Positions 33,829-44,981 are shown, counted from the stretch's first letter. The stretch: 64,000 bases of DNA from Verrucomicrobiota bacterium (GCA_023416735.1 JAEZGX010000041.1:1-64000); one strand, 5' to 3'. Translations and numbers: made by a program. The notes: a model not told the origin generated them from the sequence alone.

Positions 33829-33854
33829 TAGACCGAAGATCGCCGTTTCAGTTC
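33829..33854 (-). promoter_or_regulatory. Possible ECF-sigma promoter of dps
   Basis: On the minus strand, GAACT (33854-33850) and GTCTA (33833-33829) are separated by 16 bases, resembling the GGAAC...GTCTA pattern of ECF sigma promoters, 26 bases before the dps start codon. Between it and the start lies a short hairpin, GGAGACCGC with GCGGCTCC (33805-33825), with one bulged base. Two ECF sigma factors are encoded in this window. Weak evidence from a short motif. Confidence 0.3.
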
Positions 33855-33927
33855 GCGCCCGTTCACTGCCGTGTCCATCGGGGAAACCCCGGTCTTCCCT
33901 CCCCTCCTCCTTGCCGCGCCCGCCCGC

Positions 33928-35085
33928 TCACCGGCCGTGCTTCAACCGCAACAACCGCTCCCCTGCCGCATGCAGCGTCGCCGGCCGTTTCGCAAAATTC
34001 AGCCGCACGTAACGATTTTCCGGATGCGCAAAGAAACTCGATCCCGGCACCGGCGCCACGCCGATCTCCCGCGTCATCCACCGCGCAAACTCCACATCAC
34101 TCGCATAACCGAAGGGCGAGACGTCCAGCATCACGAAATAAGCTCCTTCCGGACGCGTGTAGTTCAGCCCCGTGCGATCGAGATAACTTAGCAGCACATC
34201 CCGCGACGCCGCATACTCCGCCGCGAGCTCGTCATAAAACGAAACCGGGAACTTCAACGCCGCCACCACCGCATGCTGCAGCGGCGCCGCCGCGCCCACC
34301 GTCAGGAAATCGTGCACTTTCCTCGCCTGCGCGATGATCTCCGGCGCCGCATGCACATAACCGAGCCGCCAGCCCGTGATCGAAAAAGTTTTCGATAACG
34401 ACGAACACATCAACGTCCGCCGCGCCATCCCCGGCAGCGTGGCGAAGTAAGTGTGCATGTGCGGCGGATACACGATGTGCTCGTAAACTTCATCCGTCAG
34501 CACGAACGCATCGAATTCCTCGGCCAGCGCCGCGATCGCCAACAACTCCTCCCGCGTAAACACCCGGCCGCACGGGTTCGACGGGTTGCACAGCACGAAC
34601 GCCTTCAACCCTCCCGCAAACGCCGCCCGCAACTCCGCCGGATCGAAGCGATACTCGGGCGGGTGCAGCGGCACATGCACCGGCGTCGCCCCGCACAAAA
34701 TCGCATCAGCCGCGTAGTTCTCGTAGAAGGGCGAAAACATTCCCACGCGATCGCCCGGATCGCACACCGTCATCATCGCGACCATCATCGCCTCCGTCGA
34801 ACCGCACGTCACCACGAGCTCCCGATCCGCATCGACCGGCAAGCCCATGCACCGCGCGATCTTCTCTCCCAACGCCGCCCGCAACTCCGGCGAGCCCCAT
34901 GTCACCGCATATTGATGACGCCCCGCATCCATGGCCTCCTTCGCCGCCTGCACCAGCGCCGCCGGAGGATCCCAATCGGGAAAGCCCTGCGCCAGATTGA
35001 TCGCTCCATGCTTCGCCGCCACGCGCGACATCTCGCGAATCACCGATTCCGTAAACGTCGACGTCCGCAGCGAGGTCTTGGGCAT
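33928..35085 (-). CDS. Class I/II PLP aminotransferase (kynurenine/methionine aminotransferase-like)
   Basis: A 385-residue fold-type I aminotransferase. Features: INLAQGFPDWDPP near the start, VTCGSTEAMMVAMM, NPSNPCGRVFTREEL, DEVYEHIVYPP and the Schiff-base lysine in CSSLSKTFSITGWRLGYVH. The opening and the GFPDW sequence match the YbdL / kynurenine aminotransferase (CCBL) branch that uses methionine, glutamine or aromatic amino acids. Cytoplasmic. It lies 52 bases downstream of the LysM lipoprotein gene on the same strand. Confidence 0.88.
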   Translation of the reverse strand: MPKTSLRTSTFTESVIREMSRVAAKHGAINLAQGFPDWDPPAALVQAAKEAMDAGRHQYAVTWGSPELRAALGEKIARCMGLPVDADRELVVTCGSTEAMMVAMMTVCDPGDRVGMFSPFYENYAADAILCGATPVHVPLHPPEYRFDPAELRAAFAGGLKAFVLCNPSNPCGRVFTREELLAIAALAEEFDAFVLTDEVYEHIVYPPHMHTYFATLPGMARRTLMCSSLSKTFSITGWRLGYVHAAPEIIAQARKVHDFLTVGAAAPLQHAVVAALKFPVSFYDELAAEYAASRDVLLSYLDRTGLNYTRPEGAYFVMLDVSPFGYASDVEFARWMTREIGVAPVPGSSFFAHPENRYVRLNFAKRPATLHAAGERLLRLKHGR

Positions 35086-35137
35086 ATAAGAAACTGGAAC
35101 CTTGTAGGGCGGGGTCTCCGAACCCGCCGTCTGCCGC

Positions 35138-35992
35138 TCACGGAATCGTCAGCTCCATCCCCAGCCGCAACGCATTCTCGTTCGGCAACACATTGCGATT
35201 CGCCGCGTAGATATCACGCCAGCGCGAATGATTCCCGTAATACTTCTGCGCCAAGCTAAACAGCGTATCGCCTTTCACGACCACATGCCGCCGCCCCGCC
35301 ACCGCCGGCTGCGTGGTCGGACGCGTCGGCTGCGCCGGCACGAATGCCGCCGTGTCCTCCGCCGGCGCCAGCGACACCGGCGAGTCGTCCACCTCCGCCG
35401 GCGCATAGAACGACGAAGGCACATTATTCGCTGCCGGGGCCGGCGCCGCCACCGCCCCGGTTCCCGCTCCCAATGCGATGCGCGACTGCGTCAACACCGG
35501 CGGATTCGCCCGCACACTCGCCAGCTCCGCCCGGAGTTGCTCGTTCTCCCGCTGCAAGCGACCGATCAGCTCCAACTCGTCCATCCGATCCGCGCGACTC
35601 TCCAGCGGTTGTGCCGGCAACGTCCGCGCAAACTCCCGTGTCGCCGCATCGATCCGCTGCTTCACCAACGCCGCCTGGCGCGAGTTCGGCTGCAGCTCGA
35701 GGTATTTGCGAAAATGATAAATCGCCGCCACCGGATCCTTCACCTGCTGCAGATACAACAGCCCCGCTTCGAGATGCGACTCCGGCGCCGCATCGCTGCG
35801 TTTCGCGATCACTTTTAAAAACGCATTCAACGCTTCCTGATTTCGCCCTTGGCGCACCAATTGCTGACCTTGCCGGAAATTCGGCTCATCCGCCTCCGCC
35901 GCCATCGTCGCCTCGTTTCCACGCTCGCACCCCGCGGCGCAAAACAATGCGACGCCGGCAAGCGCGACCTGGACCATCGAGCGGATTCTCAT
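35138..35992 (-). CDS. LysM-domain lipoprotein with TPR-like region
   Basis: A 284-residue protein from ATG 35992. The signal peptide ends in a lipobox (VALFCAAGC), so it is probably lipid-anchored. Residues about 35-110 are TPR-like (QGQQLVRQGRNQEALNAFLK, YHFRKYLELQPNSRQ). A short coiled coil follows (MDELELIGRLQRENEQLRAEL), then an Ala/Pro-rich linker, and a C-terminal LysM domain (HVVVKGDTLFSLAQKYYGN to LRLGMELTIP) that binds peptidoglycan. It likely connects the envelope to the cell wall. Divergent from the KpsF gene. Confidence 0.85.
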   Translation of the reverse strand: MRIRSMVQVALAGVALFCAAGCERGNEATMAAEADEPNFRQGQQLVRQGRNQEALNAFLKVIAKRSDAAPESHLEAGLLYLQQVKDPVAAIYHFRKYLELQPNSRQAALVKQRIDAATREFARTLPAQPLESRADRMDELELIGRLQRENEQLRAELASVRANPPVLTQSRIALGAGTGAVAAPAPAANNVPSSFYAPAEVDDSPVSLAPAEDTAAFVPAQPTRPTTQPAVAGRRHVVVKGDTLFSLAQKYYGNHSRWRDIYAANRNVLPNENALRLGMELTIP

Positions 35993-36069
35993 CGAGCGAG
36001 GAAAACGGGATTGAACGACCAATCGTGGGCCCTAAATTCCGCCCACTCTTCTCGCGACTCAAATCCTAA

Positions 36070-37056
36070 ATGCCGCTGCAATCTAAAACCATTCTCGCCC
36101 GGGCGCGCGCCTGCATCCGGACCGAGAGCGATGCGCTGGCAGACACCGCCAAATCCCTGGGACCCGAGTTCGTCGACACCGCCCAAGCCGTCGAAGCCGC
36201 CATCGCCGCGGGCCAGAAACTCATTTTCACCGGCGTGGGAAAAAACGCCCACATCGCCCAAAAACTCGCCGGCACCTTCAACAGCACCGGCGCGCCTTCC
36301 TGCTTCCTCGACGCCACTCAGGCCCTCCACGGCGACCTCGGCCTCTGCACCGAAGGCGATTACGCATTTCTCCTGAGCAACAGCGGCCAGACCGAGGAAA
36401 TCCTCCGGCTTCTACCCGTGCTCAAACGCCTGCACGTCCGGCTCGTCGCCTTCACCGGCAACGCTGCTTCCGATCTCGCGAAAAACACCGATCACCGTCT
36501 GCTCTACCGCGTCCGCCGCGAAGCCTGCCCGCTTTCCCTCGCGCCCACCGCCAGCACCACGGCCGCTCTCGCGCTGGGCGACGCGCTCGCGATGGTCCTG
36601 CTCGAATCCCGCGGCCTTACCCGCGACGACTTCGCCCGTTATCACCCCGCCGGCAATCTCGGCGCCCTGCTCCTCAAGGTGAAAGACATCATGCGCAGCG
36701 GCGATCGCCTGCCCGTCGCGCCCGAAAATGTTTCCACTCAGGACGCCATCCTGGCCATGACCCGCGCAAAATCCGGCAGCATCGCACTGGTGCATGCGAA
36801 AACCGGGAAACTCACGGGCATTTTGACGGACGGTGATTTCCGTCGCAGCGCCCTCACCGGGCCCCATTTTCTCCAGCAACCCGTATCCACCTTCATGACG
36901 CGCCACCCCAAGGTAATCGCCGAGAACGCGCTCGGCGTCGACGCGCTGCGTCTTTTCGAGACGCACAAAATCGACGACCTTATCGTCATCAACGCGCAAG
37001 GACGGCCCGTCGGTCTCGTCGACGGCCAAGATCTACCCAAGCTGAAGATCGTGTGA
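36070..37056 (+). CDS. kpsF: KpsF/GutQ-type arabinose-5-phosphate isomerase
   Basis: A 328-residue sugar isomerase with a SIS domain (residues about 35-170: KLIFTGVGKNAHIAQKLAGTFNSTG, FLLSNSGQTEEIL) and two CBS domains (residues about 200-328: VKDIMRSGDRLPVAPEN, LTGILTDGDFRRS, VSTFMTRHPKVI). Conserved HPAGNLG precedes the CBS pair. This architecture is that of KdsD/KpsF/GutQ, which make D-arabinose 5-phosphate for the Kdo of lipopolysaccharide, fitting a Gram-negative envelope. Confidence 0.9.
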   Translation: MPLQSKTILARARACIRTESDALADTAKSLGPEFVDTAQAVEAAIAAGQKLIFTGVGKNAHIAQKLAGTFNSTGAPSCFLDATQALHGDLGLCTEGDYAFLLSNSGQTEEILRLLPVLKRLHVRLVAFTGNAASDLAKNTDHRLLYRVRREACPLSLAPTASTTAALALGDALAMVLLESRGLTRDDFARYHPAGNLGALLLKVKDIMRSGDRLPVAPENVSTQDAILAMTRAKSGSIALVHAKTGKLTGILTDGDFRRSALTGPHFLQQPVSTFMTRHPKVIAENALGVDALRLFETHKIDDLIVINAQGRPVGLVDGQDLPKLKIV

Positions 37057-37192
37057 GGACTCGTCTCGTCCCGCTTCACGATCGCCGCCGCCTCTCCGCC
37101 CCTCACGGAACGCGTGAGCGTGTCGACTTGGCCCGCAACCCATCGCCGCCTGCCCCGACCCGTAAGGGCACGCGCCTCCATCTCATCCGCCC

Positions 37193-38449
37193 ATGAAACA
37201 GCCTCTCCGCGTTGGCCTCATCGGCATGGGCGGTTTCGCTGCCGCGCACCACGCCACCGTCGCGCGCCTTGAAGAGCGCGGCGAATGCCGGCTCGTCTGC
37301 ACCTGCGACCCGCGCGCCACTGACTTCGCCGCACAACAGCAGCTCTGGAAATTCGATACCCGCGGCGTCCAGGTCTTCGACGACTACCGCGCCATGCTTG
37401 AGCGTTGCCACCGCGAACTCGATCTCGTCGTCACACCCACACCGATCCAACTCCACGCCGAGATGCACGCCGCCGCCGCGGCCCTCGGCCTGCCCAGCTA
37501 CCTCGAGAAACCGGCGACCCTCGACTACCGCGAACTCGAGCACATGATCGCCCGCGACGCTCAACTGCCGAAAGCGTCGCTCGTCGGCTTCAACTTCATC
37601 GTCGAAAAGCCCCGGCTCGCACTGAAGGAGCGCATTCTTTCCGGCGAATTCGGCTCCGTCCGCGGCGCCACCCTCACCGGACTCTGGCCGCGTCCCACCA
37701 GCTACTTCCAACGCAACGAATGGGCCGGTCGGCTCATGATGGAGGACCGTATCGTTCTCGACTCATGCATGGGCAACGCCCTCGCGCACTTCGTTCACAA
37801 CCTCCTCTTTTGGGCGGGCCGTTGCGAGGTCTTCAGCTGGGCGCAACTCGCCGCCGTCCGCGCGGAACTCTACCGCGCTCACGATATCGAGGGCGCGGAT
37901 ACGTTCTTCGTCGAAGCCGACTCCACCGGCGGCGTCACGATGCGTTTCGCGCTCTCCCACGCCTGCTCGGGCGCCAGTTCCCAATCCGAGGTCGTCGTCT
38001 GTGAACGCGCCACCGTGCGCTACATCGTCGGACACGTCGCCGAGGTGCGATGGTGCGACGGACGCGTCGAACGCATCGAACTCGGCCCCTTCGACGGCCT
38101 CACCGAAAACCACCTCGAGTATTATCGCTACCTTCGCGGCGAGTCCCCGCGCGCGGCCACCACTCTCACCGACTCCCGCCCACTCGTCGTGCTGAACGAT
38201 CTCGCGCACGTTTCCTCCGGCCGCATCGCTCCCATTCCGCCGGAACGCATCAGCGGCACGCGCGACGAAAAAGAGCAAAAGGATTACCTCGACGTCTCCG
38301 GCCTCACCGCGCTCCAGGAGCAATTCACCCTGCACGGCACCTGGCCCAGCGAAGCTGGCTGGTCGCGCGAACCGGCGGTCCTCGCCACGCCCGGCGACCT
38401 CGCCCGCTTCCACGACACCATCGGTGCGATGCTAGCTCGCTCAACCTGA
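37193..38449 (+). CDS. Gfo/Idh/MocA-family oxidoreductase
   Basis: A 418-residue protein with the N-terminal dinucleotide-binding motif RVGLIGMGGFAAAHH and the EKPATL signature (Lys position of the family). The C-terminal domain is longer than usual and includes GNALAHFVHNLLFWAGRCEVFSW, consistent with the catalytic His region. Substrate unknown. It is unrelated in detail to the copy at 11692. It starts 136 bases after the KpsF gene and may be in the same unit. Confidence 0.82.
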   Translation: MKQPLRVGLIGMGGFAAAHHATVARLEERGECRLVCTCDPRATDFAAQQQLWKFDTRGVQVFDDYRAMLERCHRELDLVVTPTPIQLHAEMHAAAAALGLPSYLEKPATLDYRELEHMIARDAQLPKASLVGFNFIVEKPRLALKERILSGEFGSVRGATLTGLWPRPTSYFQRNEWAGRLMMEDRIVLDSCMGNALAHFVHNLLFWAGRCEVFSWAQLAAVRAELYRAHDIEGADTFFVEADSTGGVTMRFALSHACSGASSQSEVVVCERATVRYIVGHVAEVRWCDGRVERIELGPFDGLTENHLEYYRYLRGESPRAATTLTDSRPLVVLNDLAHVSSGRIAPIPPERISGTRDEKEQKDYLDVSGLTALQEQFTLHGTWPSEAGWSREPAVLATPGDLARFHDTIGAMLARST

Positions 38450-38627
38450 GGGAGACGCGCGGCCTCTACCGCGCCATCGCGCCGCACGTGTTGCCCGCTG
38501 CAGCGCACATCTTGCCGCGCGATTCTTTTTCGCCGGCGCTACTACGGCCTAAAGCGGTCCTGTTACCCGGCATTATCTGATTCTCACGCACTTGAGTCTC
38601 GCGCCCGCGCTTGCACGCTCATGTCTC

Positions 38628-40271
<1,644 letters not shown>

Positions 40272-40301
40272 CGCAGCCCGCCAGCGCTTCGCCTGCTCGC
40301 C

Positions 40302-40721
40302 CTACTCCCCCACCACCGTCACCAGCACCTGCCGCGAATGCGCCGCGCGGCGGTGCTCCCAAAGATAGATCCCCTGCCAGGTCCCGAGCTGCATCTGGCC
40401 GTCGGCAAACGGCACGCACTCGCCCGTTCGCGTCAGCGCCATCTTGATGTGACTCGGCATGTCGTCCGGTCCCTCGAGCGTGTGCTCGAAATCCGGATCG
40501 TTCTCCGGCACATGCCGATTCATCCACGCCTCCAAATCCCGCCGCGCGGAGGGATCGGCGTTCTCCATGATCACGAGCGAACAGCTCGTATGCTGACAAA
40601 ACACCGACACGATCCCGCACCGTTGTTTGCTGCGCCCCAGCTCACGCGCCACCGCTTCGGTGATCTCGTGCAAGCCCTGCCCGCGCGTGCGCACTGTGAT
40701 TGTCGATTGTCGAACCGCCAT
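40302..40721 (-). CDS. yjbQ: YjbQ / UPF0047 family protein
   Basis: A 139-residue UPF0047 protein: GIVSVFCQHTSCSLVIMENADPS, DDMPSHIKMALT and QLGTWQGIYLWEHR are the family motifs, with the conserved histidines that bind metal. E. coli YjbQ shows thiamin-phosphate synthase activity as a side reaction; the true role is not settled. It lies between the convergent class I and class II fumarase genes, sharing the strand of the latter. Confidence 0.9.
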   Translation of the reverse strand: MAVRQSTITVRTRGQGLHEITEAVARELGRSKQRCGIVSVFCQHTSCSLVIMENADPSARRDLEAWMNRHVPENDPDFEHTLEGPDDMPSHIKMALTRTGECVPFADGQMQLGTWQGIYLWEHRRAAHSRQVLVTVVGE

Positions 40722-40758
40722 ATCGGGAAAAGCGAAAATCTCGGCGCAAAAATCAACC

Positions 40759-42165
40759 TCAGCCTCCCGCGTTCAGCCCGCCCGCGCCCGGCTTCGTCAT
40801 CGACAATGGCTCCAGCGCCCGGTCCAGCGCCGTCGCGTCCATCAGCTTCCTTTCCAAGACGATCTCCCGCAGCGTCCGCCCGCTCGCCAGCGCCTCTTTC
40901 GCCACCGCCGCCGCCTGGTCGTATCCGATAAACGGATTCAACGCCGTCACCAGCATCAACGATCGGTCCACCAGTTCGCGGCACCGCGCCTCGTCCGCTT
41001 CCAGTCCGTTCACGCATTTTTCGGTAAACACCCGCACGCCATTCCCGAGGCAGTGAATCGATTCATGCAGACAGTGCGCGATCAGCGGAATCGTTACGTT
41101 CAATTCGAAATGTCCGTCCCGCCCGCAGCTCACCACCGTCTGCGTCAATCCCTGTGCATAGAGGCACACCTGCACGAGCATCTCGCTCATCACCGGGTTC
41201 ACCTTGCCCGGCATGATCGACGATCCCGGCTGCGTCGCCGGCAATCGCAGTTCGCCCAAACCCGCCCGCGGACCGGATCCCAACAACCGGATGTCATTCG
41301 CGATTTTAGTAAGACTCGCCGTGATCGTCGCGATTTGTCCCGCCACTTCGACACAATCATCCCGCGCCGCCTGCGCCTCGAAATGATTGCCCGCTTCCTC
41401 AAAGCCGAGGCCCGTTTCCTCATTCAGGATCCGACAAACGCGTGCGCCGAATTCCGGATGACAATTGATTCCCGTGCCCACCGCGGTCCCGCCCACCGCC
41501 AATTCACTCAACACCGCAATCGCCTTCCTCGCCCGCCCCGCCGCTTTATGCGCTTGCGCCGCATACCCCGAAAACTCCTGCCCCAACGTCAGCGGCGTCG
41601 CGTCCATCAAATGCGTCCGTCCAATCTTCACGATCGCCGAGAATGCTTCCGCCTTCCTTTCCAGCGCCGTCGCCAGCTCCTCCAACGCCGGTGCGAGTTC
41701 CCGCTGCAATACCACCGCCACGCTCACATGCAGCGCGGTCGGGATAATGTCGTTCGACGACTGCCCGAGATTCACGTCGTCGTTCGGATGCAACGGCTTC
41801 TTCGCGCCGATCGGCAATCCCGCCAGCTGGCTCGCGCGATTCGCGATCACCTCGTTCGCATTCATGTTGGTCGAGGTGCCCGATCCCGTCTGAAACACGT
41901 CGATCGGAAAATGCACCGTGAGCTTCCCGTCCGCGATCTCACGCGCGACCTGCTGAATCAACTCGCTCTTCTCTTTCGCCAGCAAACCCAGCTCTTCATT
42001 CGCTCGGGCGCACGCCAGCTTCACCAATCCGAGCCCGCGAATAAACGCCTCCGGCATCGGCCGCCCACTGATCGGAAAGTTCAACACCGCCCGCTGCGTC
42101 GACGCTCCATACAATGCCTCCTCGGGCACCGGCATTTCTCCCATCGAATCTTTTTCCGTGCGCAT
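40759..42165 (-). CDS. fumC: Class II fumarate hydratase
   Basis: A 468-residue class II fumarase, oxygen-stable and cofactor-free. Family features: GSGTSTNMNANEVIANRA, HPNDDVNLGQSSNDIIPTA (with the catalytic His region), KIGRTHLMDATPLTLGQE, and the fumarate lyase signature GSSIMPGKVNP containing the catalytic serine. Length is typical. Located beside yjbQ (37 bases) and close to the class I enzyme gene. Confidence 0.93.
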   Translation of the reverse strand: MRTEKDSMGEMPVPEEALYGASTQRAVLNFPISGRPMPEAFIRGLGLVKLACARANEELGLLAKEKSELIQQVAREIADGKLTVHFPIDVFQTGSGTSTNMNANEVIANRASQLAGLPIGAKKPLHPNDDVNLGQSSNDIIPTALHVSVAVVLQRELAPALEELATALERKAEAFSAIVKIGRTHLMDATPLTLGQEFSGYAAQAHKAAGRARKAIAVLSELAVGGTAVGTGINCHPEFGARVCRILNEETGLGFEEAGNHFEAQAARDDCVEVAGQIATITASLTKIANDIRLLGSGPRAGLGELRLPATQPGSSIMPGKVNPVMSEMLVQVCLYAQGLTQTVVSCGRDGHFELNVTIPLIAHCLHESIHCLGNGVRVFTEKCVNGLEADEARCRELVDRSLMLVTALNPFIGYDQAAAVAKEALASGRTLREIVLERKLMDATALDRALEPLSMTKPGAGGLNAGG

Positions 42166-42343
42166 GATGACAAACGTTCGAAGCAGTTGAATGTTATCCG
42201 TAGTCGCTCCACCGACGAGCGCCCACCCGGCCCCAAAGTCATTCCCAACGAAGCGGAGAATCCGGAGCGGCGCCTTCTACGAAATCCCTAGCGCGCTTCC
42301 TCGAGAAAGCAAAACCGCCAACCACACCCCGGCGTCTGCTCAT

Positions 42344-42371
42344 AAAAAAGCCGCGGCTGGCGCCACGGCTT
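42344..42371 (-). terminator. Rho-independent terminator of the sigma/membrane-protein pair
   Basis: On the minus strand AAGCCGTGGC (42371-42362) pairs with GCCGCGGCTT (42357-42348) around the loop GCCA, with one G-T pair, and runs into TTTTTT. It is 25 bases past the stop of the gene at 42397. Confidence 0.85.
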
Positions 42372-42396
42372 AAGGATGTTTCTCGACGTTTCTCGC

Positions 42397-43209
42397 TCAG
42401 AACTTGAACGCCACGCGATCGCCCTGCACGCCGACGCGGCTGATCGAATCGTAAAGCCGCTCTTCCGTCAGACGCCGCGCGACGCGCTGGCTGTTGCCGA
42501 CCGCGACTTCGTTCGACGTTGCCACCGCCGGTAAAGCGGTCGCGAGCAATCGTGAGCGACGCGATTCTCCAGGCGCGCCGATCTGGGTGAGTGGGTCTCG
42601 CACCGGCTCGCGCATCTCAGCGCGACGCGCCACCGCGCCAAACGCCTCATCGAGCAACTGCGGATTATCCGCCTGCACCGCCGCAAGATTCGCCGCGATA
42701 TAAAGCGCCGAGGGCGACGGCTCAGCTTCGACCACGCGCGGCGCCTCCTCGGCGACCACAACGTGCGACATCTGCCCCGTCGGTGCCGGCGTCAAAGCCG
42801 CATCCGCCGGAGCTTCGACCTCCGAGGTCGCCATCGTTGTCGACGTCGCCGCGGGCAATGCACTGCGAACCGGCTTTTCCGCCAGCACCGGCGCAGGCAG
42901 CTGCGACCGCTGGATCGGCACCGACACTTCGTCCGCCGAACCCGACCGCAAATCGAACGCGCGATATTCGCTCACCGTCACAAATGTCAAAGCCATGATC
43001 GCCGCCGCTCCGACCGGCAGCTGATAACGCGAAACCCGTGCACCCACCCGAATCAACGGCGCCCACCACGGACGCGGTTCAACGATCGCTGCGAGCTGCT
43101 TCACGCGCATCTCGCGCTCGAATTCCGCCCAGAATTCCGCCGCGGGACGCTCAGCGCGTTTCACCTTCAGCAAATCCTCAACCGTAACAGGACGTTTTCG
43201 GGAGCTCAT
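42397..43209 (-). CDS. Single-pass membrane protein, likely anti-sigma partner
   Basis: A 270-residue protein whose ATG at 43209 overlaps the stop of the ECF sigma gene (ATGA), so the two are co-translated. The N-terminal 60 residues are charged and cytoplasmic (VTVEDLLKVKRAERPAAEFW), one membrane segment follows (LPVGAAAIMALTFVTVSE), and the rest is a periplasmic Ala/Pro-rich region ending in ERLYDSISRVGVQGDRVAFKF. There is no zinc-binding HxxxCxxC motif. Position argues for an anti-sigma or sensor role; the sequence family is not recognised. Confidence 0.65.
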   Translation of the reverse strand: MSSRKRPVTVEDLLKVKRAERPAAEFWAEFEREMRVKQLAAIVEPRPWWAPLIRVGARVSRYQLPVGAAAIMALTFVTVSEYRAFDLRSGSADEVSVPIQRSQLPAPVLAEKPVRSALPAATSTTMATSEVEAPADAALTPAPTGQMSHVVVAEEAPRVVEAEPSPSALYIAANLAAVQADNPQLLDEAFGAVARRAEMREPVRDPLTQIGAPGESRRSRLLATALPAVATSNEVAVGNSQRVARRLTEERLYDSISRVGVQGDRVAFKF

Positions 43210-43841
43210 CGACGAATATAGGGCTGCAGTTCGGATTGGAGGAGCTGCTTGGCGTAGTGCAGCCGCGATCGGACCGTCCCGACCGAGCACTCCATGACCT
43301 CGGCGATTTCTTGATGACTCAGGCCATCTATTTCGAAGAGCGTGATCACGGTTCTGTGCTTGATAGACAATTTCTGCATGGCCTCGTTCAATTTTTCCTG
43401 AAGCTCTCGTGCAAAGGTTTCCCGATCCGCGCCAGTAGCATCTGTTAGCGCGGCAATCACTTCCGCCGAAACGCGATCTTCCGGATCCATTTTCTCGAAG
43501 CTGAAAAAGGTCCGGAGCCGATGCTTCCGCAGATGCGTGAGGGTCGAATTCACCGCAATCCGATACAGCCAGGTAAAGAAAGAGGATTGCCCTTGGAAGC
43601 GGTTGATGGACTGAAACGCTTTGATCAACGCGTCCTGGGTCAAATCCGCCGCATCCTCCCGGTTCGACGTCAGATGATACACGACGCCGAACACCCGCTC
43701 GCGATATTTCAACACGAGCTCATCGAATGCCGCCACGTCGCCCTCCTGCACGCGACGCACGATCGCCATATCCGCATCAGCTTCGGTCTGCCGATCCGGA
43801 GAAGCGACAAGCGTCTTCCCTGCGATCTTGGCCGCGTCCAT
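43206..43841 (-). CDS. RpoE-like ECF sigma factor
   Basis: A 211-residue sigma-70 family protein of the RpoE group. Region 2: AFDELVLKYRERVFGVVYHLT, then EDAADLTQDALIKAFQSINRFQGQSSFFTWLYRIAVNS; region 4: LSIKHRTVITLFEIDGLSHQEIAEVMECSVGTVRSRL. It would activate envelope stress genes. The next gene overlaps it by four bases and encodes a membrane protein, which fits a sigma/anti-sigma pair. A candidate site for such a sigma lies upstream of dps. Confidence 0.92.
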   Translation of the reverse strand: MDAAKIAGKTLVASPDRQTEADADMAIVRRVQEGDVAAFDELVLKYRERVFGVVYHLTSNREDAADLTQDALIKAFQSINRFQGQSSFFTWLYRIAVNSTLTHLRKHRLRTFFSFEKMDPEDRVSAEVIAALTDATGADRETFARELQEKLNEAMQKLSIKHRTVITLFEIDGLSHQEIAEVMECSVGTVRSRLHYAKQLLQSELQPYIRR

Positions 43842-43955
43842 AGCGCGCCGAACAAAGCCATCCCACCCGCCCGGCGCAAATCGAAAAACATCGCGGCACG
43901 TTCCACTCCATGCCGTTTACGAATTTATGAGCGGCGCAGCGCGCGCTCCCGCGAA

Positions 43956-44981
43956 TCAGCCCGACTTCAATGCCCCAACCTGCGCTCGCAACACATCGCA
44001 AAGCCCCAGCAACAACGGAGTCGGTCCCTCGCCCGGCCACTCCTGCAATGCCGCCGTCGCCGCACCAATTTCTGCCTGGACCGCTTCACTGACCGTTGCG
44101 AACACGTCCAATTCGCCCATCTGACGCAAACAACGCGCAAGATCCGGCGCCCGCTCCCCCTTCAACTCGCTTTCCAGAACTTGCCGCTCTGCCGCCGGCA
44201 AACGCTCGCGCAACACCAGCAGCGGCAACGTCAGCTTCCCGCTCGCCAGATCCGTCCCGAGCGTCTTTCCGATCCGGCGCTCCTCTCCGAAGAAATCCGC
44301 CAGGTCATCAAAAATCTGATACGCGATACCCAGCTGCCGGCCAAACCGCGCCGCCGCCTCGACATAACCCTCGTTCGATCCCGATAGCTTCGCTCCGAGG
44401 TAACACGAAACCCGGAAAAGCTCCGCCGTCTTGAGATCAATGATCCGTTGGTAATCCGCCAAGGTGATGTTCGTCGTGCCACGTCGCATCGTCTGCACGA
44501 TTTCGCCCGCACACACCCGCCGCATCGACTCCGATACCGCCGCGCACACCTCCGTCGTCGGGAACTGCGTCGCGAGTTTCACCGCCTGCGCAAACAACGC
44601 ATCGCCCAACAACACCGCCGGCGTCGAGCCATACTCACGCGCTGCTGTGCGACGACTCCGCCGCACGTCCGCACCGTCCATGATGTCGTCGTGAACCAAC
44701 GTCGCCAGGTGCACCATCTCCACCACAGCCGCCACCCGCACCGTCTCCGGCGACACCACGTCCGCGCCGCGCCATCCGCTCAAAAACACCAGCGAGGGAC
44801 GAATCCGTTTTCCGCTCGTATCGATGCAATAATCCGCCATCGCCCGGATCTCCGGCTCGAACGCCGCGATCTGCCCGCGCAACTCTCGATCGAGGGCCTC
44901 CATATGACGCCCCAGCAGCGCAAAAACCTGCCCAAACGTGGGCGCTGTCCCGGGTGTGGTTTCGACCGAACGTCCGCTCAT
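43956..44981 (-). CDS. Long-chain polyprenyl diphosphate synthase
   Basis: A 341-residue all-trans prenyltransferase. The first aspartate-rich motif is VHDDIMD and the second is QIFDDLADFFG; the KRIRPSLVFL and GKTLGTDLASGKLTLPLL runs are also typical. Residues before the first motif (ATLVHDDI) are small, which suggests a long product such as octaprenyl diphosphate for quinone side chains. Cytoplasmic. The gene stands alone; it is 114 bases upstream of the sigma gene on the same strand. Confidence 0.9.
   Translation of the reverse strand: MSGRSVETTPGTAPTFGQVFALLGRHMEALDRELRGQIAAFEPEIRAMADYCIDTSGKRIRPSLVFLSGWRGADVVSPETVRVAAVVEMVHLATLVHDDIMDGADVRRSRRTAAREYGSTPAVLLGDALFAQAVKLATQFPTTEVCAAVSESMRRVCAGEIVQTMRRGTTNITLADYQRIIDLKTAELFRVSCYLGAKLSGSNEGYVEAAARFGRQLGIAYQIFDDLADFFGEERRIGKTLGTDLASGKLTLPLLVLRERLPAAERQVLESELKGERAPDLARCLRQMGELDVFATVSEAVQAEIGAATAALQEWPGEGPTPLLLGLCDVLRAQVGALKSG

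Noticed and set aside
43842..43955. Autoregulatory promoter of the second ECF sigma gene
   Set aside because: A GGAAC element is present on the minus strand but no matching GTCTA-like -10 element at the proper spacing, so the site was not listed.
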